This document shows positions 7,410 to 13,160 of a stretch of 13,160 nucleotides of DNA, in pieces. How positions within the stretch are numbered: position 1 is the first letter of the stretch; each line of letters starts with the position of its first letter. Both the position numbers and the translations under genes were made by a program. Under the pieces are notes generated by a model that had not been told where the DNA came from, made no database searches, and was given only the letters and a program-made list of their open reading frames with translations. This stretch comes from Candidatus Zixiibacteriota bacterium (lineage in GTDB: Bacteria; Zixibacteria; MSB-5A5; GN15; JAAZOE01): positions 1-13,160 of the forward strand of contig JAUUYJ010000040.1 of assembly GCA_030588275.1 (NCBI GenBank), in the 5' to 3' direction.

Positions 7410-8252
7410 ATGAGAGTTTTATTGGTGGTACTAATAGCTGTTTCGGCCCTCGCTTTTGTCGGTTGCGACAATGATACCGATTATATCGTATATGAAGAGG
7501 TTATATATCTTGACGAATCTAACCCGCCTCCGGTTCCCCAAGGAGTTTTTTCGGTAACTCGGGATGAGCAGGTTCTTTTGTATTGGCTTCCTATTGATGA
7601 TGTTAATGGTGATTTTGACAAATATATAGTCTATCGCAGTAACGATCCTGATACCGGATATTGGGCAATTGGCGAAACGACTGGCGAGTACTTTTTTGAC
7701 AATGGAGTTTCAAACGGTGCCACCTATTTTTATGCCGTCTCCTCGATTGACTATGATGGTAACCTGTCCGATTTATCTTACGAGTATGTTTTCGATACGC
7801 CCCGACCACAGGGTGTCAATCGTACCATCTTTGATTATAATGATTTTCCGAATGAATCAGGATGGTCGCTGGCCAATGAGGAGCTGGTAAACTATCAAAG
7901 TCCTCTGGCCGACTTCTATCTTGAGTATCTCCCCGGTGATGATGTCTTTTATATTAACGTTGCCAGTCTTGATACAGACATTCAGGATATGGGGTTCACC
8001 AACGATCTGGACGAAATTGACTATTCGCCTGAATTTGGTTGGTCCCAAAATGGCTGGTTGGAAGTGATCTGGGGTCACACCTACGTTATCTGGACCGAGG
8101 ATAATCATTTTGCCAAGGTACGGATAACTTATATAAATGATAATAATATAATCTTTGACTGGGCCTATCAGGTTGATACCGGCAACATGGAATTGAAGCC
8201 TCGTCCCGTCAGACAATCCGATTTCCTGCGCAATAGCGAAATCGGGATATAG
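7410..8252 (+). CDS. Putative lipoprotein with one fibronectin type III domain
   Basis: A 280-residue exported protein, probably lipid-anchored: the signal sequence ends in AFVGC with candidate lipidated Cys19 (Phe at -3 is less usual than Leu). Residues about 38-128 form an FnIII-like domain (PPVPQGVFSV, VLLYWLPI, DKYIVYRS, TYFYAVSSIDYDGNLSDLS). Residues about 135-265 are an aromatic-rich, probably all-beta domain I cannot name; it contains DTDIQDMGF, GWLEVIWGHTYVIWTEDNHFAKVRI and a WAYQ strand. The segment GHTYVIWT..DNHFAKV recalls strands in beta-barrel ligand-binding domains such as HmuY, but that is only suggestive. ATG 7410 is chosen because GGAG lies 8 nt upstream and the sigma54 start site is about 25 nt before it; a longer TTG start at 7347 would lie upstream of the promoter. 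Confidence 0.85.
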   Translation: MRVLLVVLIAVSALAFVGCDNDTDYIVYEEVIYLDESNPPPVPQGVFSVTRDEQVLLYWLPIDDVNGDFDKYIVYRSNDPDTGYWAIGETTGEYFFDNGVSNGATYFYAVSSIDYDGNLSDLSYEYVFDTPRPQGVNRTIFDYNDFPNESGWSLANEELVNYQSPLADFYLEYLPGDDVFYINVASLDTDIQDMGFTNDLDEIDYSPEFGWSQNGWLEVIWGHTYVIWTEDNHFAKVRITYINDNNIIFDWAYQVDTGNMELKPRPVRQSDFLRNSEIGI

Positions 8253-8302
8253 GATTCGATTCATTGACAGTATGAAAGAAATAAGAAAGGCAGGATAATA
8301 GA

Positions 8303-9898
8303 ATGAAGAAGATACTGATAACATTAGCGGTTTTCCTGGCGATGCTACCGGTCGTGGCCAACGCTGAAAACCTGGTAAAGAGTTACCACGATGGACGCGA
8401 TTCCCGCGAGCCGTTGGATATTGACATCTGGATCGACAACGATGATGGTATCTATTATGAGGGTGAGGAGATTACTATCTATTTCCGAGCCAATTACGAT
8501 TGCTACGTCGCCCTCTATAGCATCGACACGCGCGGCTATGTGAGTCTGTTGTCACCCACTAACTACCGTGATAACGGTTTTATACAGGGTGGAGAGACAT
8601 ACGCTATACCGGGTTCCTATGATGAGTACGATCTAATCGTATCCGGGCCGGAAGGGATTGAACATATTCAGGCTATCGCTTCGTTTGAGGAGTTGGATAT
8701 TCCTGATTGGTTCGACGGATCACCTCTGAAAGTTGATACTGAAGATGATCGGGAAGACTTCATCGAATATGTCAATAATCGGTACTTTGACTGTCGTGGT
8801 CGAGAGTGTGAAAGAGCTTTTGATTACACTTCGATATATGTCAAGAAGCAGGGGTATTATTACAAACCGGTTTATTACCCGACGACCTGGTACGATACTC
8901 CGTACTACTCGATGGTTTATTTTGATTATCCGTATGGTGCTGAAATATACATTGATGGTCTTTACTTTGGGATTGCTCCGCTCTGGATCCCCCGTGTTAT
9001 GTTTGGCTGGAGATATGTGACGATATATGATCATTACGGCCATTGCTGGGAACAGAATATTCATTTTGAGCATAACCAAACCATCTATCTTGATCGGACA
9101 CGGGTAAAAACCACTCGCAGTACGGTTAGTCGTTTCAAGGATGTTCGCAAACAGGTTACAAAGTACAAAAAGACCAATTATGTTCTTTCCGACAAACGAG
9201 TCAAGACGGTAAGGGGAGCCTCAAATTCGGTTATCAGAAAAAATGGTGTGGCATCTTATAAGAAGGGGACAGAGGGGAGTGGTGTTCGGACCGGAACCGA
9301 TAAATGGACCGGCAAAAGACCCAGCAACAAAGGATCAAGTGGCAAGTCTGATTATCGGGGACAATCAACTTCCGGGGAATCATCCGGTGACTACAAACGG
9401 TCGAGCGGATCAAAATCGACGAAGTTAGGTAACAGCAATAGTCGAGGTTCATCCAAGCGAGGCGAGTCTGACTACAAAAAGTCATCTGGTTCAAAAAAAT
9501 CAGGTAGCAGTTACCGTCCATCCGGTTCTACAAAGTCATCCGGTTCATCGAAAATATCAACCGGTAGTAAGAAGTCGAGCGGAACGGTAAAGAAATCAGG
9601 AGATTCAAAACGTTCTTCTCCACCGGCTAAATCAACCGGGACGGTAAAGAACTCTGGTGGGAGCAAAAAATCATCCCCACCCGCCAAATCAGGTGGCTCG
9701 ATAAAAAAATCGGAAGGATCAAATAAGAAAAGTGGAGGAAGTGTGAAGAGATCATCCTCCGGCTCCTCGAACTCTTCATCGGTCGGCCGGTCAGGCTCAA
9801 GTGCGAAATCCTCCGGCCGATCCACCTCCGTAAAATCGTCATCCTCAAAAAGTTCCTCGGGAAAATCAGGTTCTCGGGGATCGGGGAAGAGGCGGTAA
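8303..9898 (+). CDS. Exported DUF4384/PEGA-like protein with long Ser/Lys/Gly-rich basic tail
   Basis: A 531-residue protein with a signal peptide (cleavage likely at VANA|EN, residue 21). Residues about 38-135 resemble DUF4384 (DIWIDND, Y..GEEITIYFRANYDCYVALYSID..G.VSLLSP, then a G..Y.IPG strand). Residues about 160-200 are Tyr-rich. Residues about 204-265 are PEGA-like: VYFDYPYGAEIYIDG...G.APLWIP, then W..VTIYDHYG. From about 266 to the end the sequence is basic and increasingly low-complexity, built from Ser, Lys, Gly and Arg, with two 19-residue near repeats at 427-445 and 446-464 sharing a SSPPAKS core. Two pairs of Cys (67; 164, 169, 248) could form disulfides. The start has AGGA upstream. 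It lies 50 nt after the lipoprotein gene without a terminator, so probably in the same sigma54-driven transcript. Function unknown; the tail could bind anionic polymers at the cell surface. Confidence 0.83.
   Translation: MKKILITLAVFLAMLPVVANAENLVKSYHDGRDSREPLDIDIWIDNDDGIYYEGEEITIYFRANYDCYVALYSIDTRGYVSLLSPTNYRDNGFIQGGETYAIPGSYDEYDLIVSGPEGIEHIQAIASFEELDIPDWFDGSPLKVDTEDDREDFIEYVNNRYFDCRGRECERAFDYTSIYVKKQGYYYKPVYYPTTWYDTPYYSMVYFDYPYGAEIYIDGLYFGIAPLWIPRVMFGWRYVTIYDHYGHCWEQNIHFEHNQTIYLDRTRVKTTRSTVSRFKDVRKQVTKYKKTNYVLSDKRVKTVRGASNSVIRKNGVASYKKGTEGSGVRTGTDKWTGKRPSNKGSSGKSDYRGQSTSGESSGDYKRSSGSKSTKLGNSNSRGSSKRGESDYKKSSGSKKSGSSYRPSGSTKSSGSSKISTGSKKSSGTVKKSGDSKRSSPPAKSTGTVKNSGGSKKSSPPAKSGGSIKKSEGSNKKSGGSVKRSSSGSSNSSSVGRSGSSAKSSGRSTSVKSSSSKSSSGKSGSRGSGKRR
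9581..9694 (+). repeat. 57-bp tandem repeat pair encoding the 19-residue tail repeats
   Basis: Two adjacent in-frame units (9581-9637 and 9638-9694) encode G-T-V-K-[KN]-S-G-x-S-K-[KR]-S-S-P-P-A-K-S-x. The DNA has diverged at synonymous positions, so the duplication is old and the peptide pattern appears to be maintained. Shorter, degenerate K-K-S-G-G/S units surround it. Confidence 0.7.
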
Positions 9899-9952
9899 CA
9901 ACAGTTTTTTTGGTTGCCAAGTTAGACAGGTGACCTATATTGGAAGGCAGTT

Positions 9953-10261
9953 ATGAAAACGATTCTTAAAATAGCGGTTATGATCTGTTTTGTTATTGCC
10001 ATAACAGATCCGGTGGCGGCGATTGATCGATCCAAAAAGGGTGATCCAAACCCTGCGAACGAGCCACCACCCAAAGAGAAGACGGTTGCCAAGCAGAAGC
10101 AGGCGGATAAGAAGACCGACAGCTCTCGTACCAAGAAAAACTATGATAGTTTCATAGACAAAAATAACAATGGTATCAACGATCAGGCGGAAAAGAAAAC
10201 TGTTCCGAGCAAAACTAAAAAAGAAGTAAAGAAGAAAAACGAAAATCCACCCTCTCTTTAA
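9953..10261 (+). CDS. Small exported Lys-rich protein with one calcium-loop-like motif
   Basis: A 102-residue protein of unrecognised family. A signal peptide (hydrophobic residues 5-18, cleavage likely at VAA|ID, residue 23) is followed by a hydrophilic, strongly Lys-rich and probably disordered chain with a PPPKEK segment. A single D-K-N-N-N-G-I-N-D-Q-A-E motif (69-80) resembles the DxNxNGxxD calcium loop of dockerin or thrombospondin type 3 repeats. GGAAGG precedes the ATG at good spacing, supporting a real gene. It lies 54 nt after the DUF4384/PEGA gene with no convincing terminator, so it is likely the third gene of that transcript, and shares with its neighbour the combination of export and high positive charge. 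Confidence 0.75.
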   Translation: MKTILKIAVMICFVIAITDPVAAIDRSKKGDPNPANEPPPKEKTVAKQKQADKKTDSSRTKKNYDSFIDKNNNGINDQAEKKTVPSKTKKEVKKKNENPPSL

Positions 10262-10372
10262 AAAATAAGAGATATCTCCACAAAAATATTAATCGAACAG
10301 AATGGAACCGTTAGGGCACATTTCTGTTAAGGCCTGAAGTCATCCTTCTTGGTTGTTGTGGTTCATCTGGAG

Positions 10373-10412
10373 GTGACGCGGATCGCCTTGAAGTGACGTG
10401 GATCGCCACAAA
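10373..10412 (+). repeat. Two 20-bp direct repeats upstream of hrcA
   Basis: Adjacent 20-bp units whose first 15 bases are GTGACGCGGATCGCC (10373-10387) and GTGACGTGGATCGCC (10393-10407), one mismatch. They lie in the 248-bp gap between the small Lys-rich gene and hrcA. They could be paired binding sites or a chance duplication. Confidence 0.8.
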
Positions 10413-10434
10413 TAATGGTTGACAAATAATGGTT
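10408..10434 (+). repeat. Two 14-bp-period direct repeats forming the hrcA -35 box
   Basis: ACAAATAATGGTT occurs exactly twice, at 10408-10420 and 10422-10434. The junction between the copies creates TTGACA, a perfect sigma70 -35 hexamer at 10419-10424. The block partly overlaps the end of the preceding 20-bp repeat pair. Confidence 0.85.
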
Positions 10435-10447
10435 TTGCCCCTTTTTT
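10419..10447 (+). promoter_or_regulatory. Candidate hrcA-grpE-dnaK promoter
   Basis: TTGACA at 10419-10424 is a perfect -35. At 17-bp spacing the -10 position (10442-10447) reads TTTTTT, a poor match. The placement directly before the CIRCE operator is what supports it; the true -10 remains unclear. Confidence 0.35.
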
Positions 10448-10472
10448 GTCACTCGCTACGGGTGAGTGCCAG
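10446..10472 (+). promoter_or_regulatory. Degenerate CIRCE operator (HrcA binding site)
   Basis: TTGTCACTC (10446-10454), a spacer of exactly 9 nt, then GAGTGCCAG (10464-10472). Each arm matches 7 of 9 positions of the consensus TTAGCACTC-N9-GAGTGCTAA, with the inner CACTC/GAGTG intact. It lies 38-64 nt before the hrcA ATG, where HrcA would be expected to repress its own operon; HrcA dissociates or misfolds on heat stress and GroEL restores it in studied species. Confidence 0.8.
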
Positions 10473-10509
10473 ACGTGCTGGCTATCCTGTTGAATGATTG
10501 GATATTAAG

Positions 10510-11544
10510 ATGGCATTTGATAATTTAGGCGAGAGAGAAAAGCAGGTTTTGGCCTGTCTGATTTCTCATTATGTAGGCTCGGCTGATCCGGTTGGATCGC
10601 GGGCAATTGCCAATAAATTCAAGCTCGGTATCTCCCCGGCGACGATCCGTAATACGATGCAGGATCTGGAAGAGATGGGGTTGGTCTTACAGCCGCATAC
10701 ATCAGCCGGAAGGATACCGACCGATTCCGGATATCGACTGTTTGTTGATATGCTTCTTGGACAAGTTGCCATTTCAGATGCTGAAAAAAATGCTATTGAT
10801 GCCAGTATTAAGGCAGGTACGGGCGGTGTGGAATCGGTTCTTGAGCAAACCACCCGGGTTCTGGCCGACTTGTCGAATCAGCTTGGTGTCTCTCTGACTC
10901 CCAAACTTGATGACTCAGTCTTATCACGGATTGAACTTATCAAAATGGCTGATGGCAAGGTTCTGGTTGTCATGGCCTTTAGTTCCGGGTTGGCACGGAC
11001 AATTCTACTTGAGGTTGAGACCCAAATTGGCGAAACCGAAATGCACGTCATGTCACAGGTCTTAAACGAAAAGTTGGCCGGTTTGACGCTCGGACATATT
11101 CGCCTGACGATATCGGAACGATTGGCTGGCACCAAAGGGAACCCCCGCCTGCTTCGTCTCTTTGTCGATGAACAATCGGAAATGTGGCGCAATTTGGAAC
11201 TGGAAAAGATGCATGTTGGCGGGACCGATAACCTGATTAACCAGCCGGAGTTTTCCGACAGAGAAAAACTCCAGGAAGTGATTCGGCTGTTGGATGACCG
11301 CAACGATCTGATTACCTTGTTGCGTGAAACCTCCTCAACCGAAGGGGGGATCATCATTACCATCGGAGCCGAGAATAAGGCGCTGGAAATTCAATCCTGC
11401 TCAGTAGTTTCAGCCGCATACCAGGCAGGGCAGACGACCGGCACGATCGGTATTATCGGACCAACTCGGATGCCATATGGAAAGCTCTCTACTTTAGTAA
11501 AATATGCCGCACGGCAACTCAGTCGGGTTCTTAAATCAAAATAG
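10510..11544 (+). CDS. hrcA: Heat-inducible transcription repressor HrcA
   Basis: Cytoplasmic repressor that binds CIRCE elements and controls chaperone operons. The 344-residue length is typical. An N-terminal winged helix (about 1-75) contains LGEREKQVL, DPVGSRAIA and ISPATIRNTMQDLEEMGL, then the hallmark HTSAGRIPTDSGYRLFVD (63-80). A GAF-like central domain follows, and the C-terminus has the characteristic IGPTRMPYGKLSTLVKYAA. ATG 10510 is preferred over TTG 10498: a weak GGA lies 7 nt before the ATG and MAFDNLGERE is a normal family start. It is the first gene of hrcA-grpE-dnaK and carries a CIRCE-like site upstream, so autoregulation is expected. Confidence 0.97.
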   Translation: MAFDNLGEREKQVLACLISHYVGSADPVGSRAIANKFKLGISPATIRNTMQDLEEMGLVLQPHTSAGRIPTDSGYRLFVDMLLGQVAISDAEKNAIDASIKAGTGGVESVLEQTTRVLADLSNQLGVSLTPKLDDSVLSRIELIKMADGKVLVVMAFSSGLARTILLEVETQIGETEMHVMSQVLNEKLAGLTLGHIRLTISERLAGTKGNPRLLRLFVDEQSEMWRNLELEKMHVGGTDNLINQPEFSDREKLQEVIRLLDDRNDLITLLRETSSTEGGIIITIGAENKALEIQSCSVVSAAYQAGQTTGTIGIIGPTRMPYGKLSTLVKYAARQLSRVLKSK

Positions 11545-11559
11545 AAAGTTTTGAAAAAG

Positions 11560-12189
11560 ATGAATAAATCTTCGGATGATAATATAGAGATGGATAAGGA
11601 TAAGGACATAAATTCAGAAGGTGAAAACAGTAAAGATAACGTGAGCGAAGCTACTGATCCTGATGAAAACTCTCCAAGTTCTGATGATGATTCTCAAGAG
11701 ATTGACGGGGGAGCAAAAAAAAATGAGGATGAACCGAAGGAGACCGAATCTGAGCGGTATCTTCGCCTGGCGGCTGAGTTTGACAATTATAAAAAGCGGA
11801 CGGCACGCGAGTTTGGTGAATTAATTAGCCGGGCCAATATGGAGCTTCTGAAGAGTTTGGTTGAGATCGCCGACAACTTTGATCGAGCGATTGCGGCCCA
11901 ATCTGATGGGAATAATTTCGACGCTTATCGTAAAGGGGTCGAGCTGACCTACGATCAATTGGTAAATTTACTTAAGCGAGAAAACGTAACGCCGATCGAA
12001 GCGATTGGCGAACTGTTTGATCCCAATTGTCACGAAGCACTTATGCAGGAAGATTCAGACGATTTTGAGGAAGGTCTTATTTGTAAAGAGATTCAAAAAG
12101 GGTATCGTATCAATGATCGCATCCTCCGTCACTCTCGTGTTGTCGTGAGCCGGGGAAGCAAGACCGATGAGCAAGAAGAAGAAAAATAA
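11560..12189 (+). CDS. grpE: Nucleotide exchange factor GrpE
   Basis: Cochaperone that releases ADP from DnaK. The product is 209 residues, with an acidic, probably disordered N-terminus (about 1-62, rich in Asp, Glu, Ser). The long coiled-coil helix starts at ERYLRLAAEFDNYKKRTARE, followed by LLKSLVEIADNFDRAI and the C-terminal beta domain with FDPNCHEALMQ and IQKGYRINDRILRHSRVVVS. The usual [RP]PA-V segment of the last strand reads RHSRVVV, a mild variation. The start may instead be TTG 11551, three codons earlier; neither has a strong ribosome site. It begins 15 nt after the hrcA stop, indicating cotranscription. Confidence 0.96.
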   Translation: MNKSSDDNIEMDKDKDINSEGENSKDNVSEATDPDENSPSSDDDSQEIDGGAKKNEDEPKETESERYLRLAAEFDNYKKRTAREFGELISRANMELLKSLVEIADNFDRAIAAQSDGNNFDAYRKGVELTYDQLVNLLKRENVTPIEAIGELFDPNCHEALMQEDSDDFEEGLICKEIQKGYRINDRILRHSRVVVSRGSKTDEQEEEK

Positions 12190-12217
12190 ATAATCAACGG
12201 ATATAAGGAGTAAGGAA

Positions 12218-13160
12218 ATGGGTAAGGTAATTGGAATTGATCTGGGAACGACCAATTCATGCGTGGCAGTATTAGAGGGAGGCGATCCGGCCGTTATACC
12301 GAACGGTGAAGGTGGTCGCACGACTCCGTCAATCGTGGCCTTTACCAAGGATGGTCAGCGTTTGGTTGGAGCCCCAGCTAAACGGCAGGGGATAACTAAT
12401 TCGGAAAACACCATTTATTCGATCAAACGGTTTATGGGACGTCAGCATAGTGAAGTTGAAGCGGAAGAAAAGATTGTTCCGTACAAAATCGGAGAAGATG
12501 ATAAGGGTGACGTGGCGGTAATCATCGACGATAAAAAATATGCACCCCCCGAAATTTCGGCTATGATTCTGCAAAATCTGAAGAAAACGGCGGAAGAGTA
12601 TCTTGGTGCTGAGGTCACACAGGCGGTCATTACCGTTCCGGCCTATTTCAATGATAGCCAGCGTCAGGCAACCAAAGATGCTGGTCGTATTGCCGGGTTG
12701 GAAGTTTTGCGGATAATAAACGAACCGACCGCCGCCGCTTTGGCTTATGGTTTGGATAAAAAAGATAACCAAAAAATAGCCGTTTATGATTTGGGTGGTG
12801 GAACTTTTGATATTTCTATTCTGGAATTGGGTGAAGGTGTCTTTGAGGTTCGCTCGACAAATGGTGACACCCATCTTGGCGGAGATGATTTTGATCAAAA
12901 GATTATCGACCGGATGGCTGATGAATTTAAGAAAACCAACGGTATTGATTTGCGTAAGGACAAAATGGCTTTGCAACGTCTCAAGGAGGCGGCTGAAAAA
13001 GCGAAGGTCGAACTTTCCACAACTCTTCAGACAACTATCAATCTGCCGTTTGTTACCGCCGATCAAGACGGTCCGAAGCATCTTGACCTGACCTTGACTC
13101 GGGCCCGTTACGAAGGATTATGCGAAGATTTAATCAACCGTTCGGTGGAACCGTGCCGAA
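12218..13160 (+). CDS. dnaK: Chaperone DnaK (Hsp70), 3' end cut by the window
   Basis: ATP-driven protein-folding chaperone. Only the first 314 residues, most of the nucleotide-binding domain, are present and the frame stays open to the window edge. Phosphate-1 motif GIDLGTTNSCVAVLEGG (6-22); the conserved ITVPAYFNDSQRQATKDAG with INEPTAAALAYG; phosphate-2 motif VYDLGGGTFDISIL; and the GDTHLGGDDFD segment are all intact. ATG 12218 has AGGAG at 12206-12210, 7 nt upstream, the strongest ribosome site of this operon, fitting the high DnaK demand. It begins 28 nt after grpE; dnaJ commonly follows in this arrangement but lies outside the window. Confidence 0.97.
   Translation, partial: MGKVIGIDLGTTNSCVAVLEGGDPAVIPNGEGGRTTPSIVAFTKDGQRLVGAPAKRQGITNSENTIYSIKRFMGRQHSEVEAEEKIVPYKIGEDDKGDVAVIIDDKKYAPPEISAMILQNLKKTAEEYLGAEVTQAVITVPAYFNDSQRQATKDAGRIAGLEVLRIINEPTAAALAYGLDKKDNQKIAVYDLGGGTFDISILELGEGVFEVRSTNGDTHLGGDDFDQKIIDRMADEFKKTNGIDLRKDKMALQRLKEAAEKAKVELSTTLQTTINLPFVTADQDGPKHLDLTLTRARYEGLCEDLINRSVEPCR

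Noticed and set aside
8264..8269. Perfect TTGACA between the lipoprotein and DUF4384/PEGA genes
   Set aside because: No acceptable -10 at 16-19 bp; GATAAT occurs only at 24 bp and overlaps the ribosome-site area.
9511..9825. Long minus-strand open frame, Asp/Glu/Pro-rich, opposite the basic tail
   Set aside because: It is the complement of the Ser/Lys/Gly codons of the tail, has no ribosome site, and its composition is explained by the repeats.
10269..10278. Perfect 10-bp palindrome GAGATATCTC after the small Lys-rich gene
   Set aside because: It has no loop and no T tract, so it is not a terminator; a short palindrome like this is expected by chance.
10373..10434. CRISPR array
   Set aside because: Only two copies of each repeat, with almost no spacer; these are simple tandem duplications.
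10991..11005. TGGCACGGACAATTC, a partial sigma54-like match inside hrcA
   Set aside because: The -12 TTGC element is absent and the site is inside a conserved coding region.
12329..13081. 250-codon minus-strand open frame opposite dnaK
   Set aside because: The plus strand encodes an intact DnaK nucleotide-binding domain; the antisense product has no recognisable domain.

Overview
This window looks like chromosome from a free-living Gram-negative bacterium of moderate GC content. I infer a lineage near the FCB group, for example candidate phylum Zixibacteria or a relative. Three things point there. The first gene ends in the NWPNPFN...-type tail used as a type IX secretion sorting (or FlgD-like Ig) domain in that superphylum. 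Exported proteins built from beta-propeller, BACON-like, cohesin-like, FnIII and PEGA modules are abundant. The expression signals are ordinary Shine-Dalgarno sites and a sigma70-type TATAAT box rather than Bacteroidota-type promoters. The taxonomic call is an inference, not a measurement.

Layout. (1) 95-4320, plus strand: two genes for exported proteins. The first is a roughly 950-residue modular surface or secreted protein (seven propeller-like repeats, three domains spaced exactly 100 residues apart, a cohesin-like domain, a C-terminal sorting domain). The second is a 412-residue periplasmic or envelope protein made of three copies of an unrecognised domain. (2) 4353-4382: a strong hairpin terminator between convergent genes. 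(3) 4411-7163, minus strand: purD-purE, two purine-biosynthesis genes with tight translational coupling and a good sigma70 promoter, followed by a gene for an exported seven-TPR protein that may be cotranscribed. (4) 7109-7409: a 301-bp divergent regulatory region. It holds the purD promoter and, facing the other way, an almost textbook sigma54 (-24/-12) promoter with an NtrC-like palindrome about 90 bp upstream. (5) 7410-10261, plus strand: three exported-protein genes behind that promoter: an FnIII lipoprotein, a DUF4384/PEGA-like protein with a roughly 265-residue Ser/Lys/Gly-rich basic tail, and a tiny Lys-rich protein with one calcium-loop-like motif. (6) 10262-10509: the heat-shock operon control region, with two nested tandem duplications, a TTGACA box formed at a duplication junction, and a degenerate CIRCE operator. 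(7) 10510-13160, plus strand: hrcA-grpE-dnaK, with dnaK cut by the window edge.

How the parts work together. PurD and PurE act in the same pathway (IMP synthesis). HrcA, GrpE and DnaK form the classic HrcA/CIRCE-controlled chaperone operon, in which HrcA represses its own operon. The most novel material is the sigma54-controlled envelope cluster at 7253-10261. No known pathway explains it, but its regulation implies that a dedicated enhancer-binding protein switches on a lipoprotein, a PEGA-type surface protein with a polycationic tail, and a small cationic protein. I saw no tRNA, rRNA, CRISPR array, insertion sequence or phage gene.
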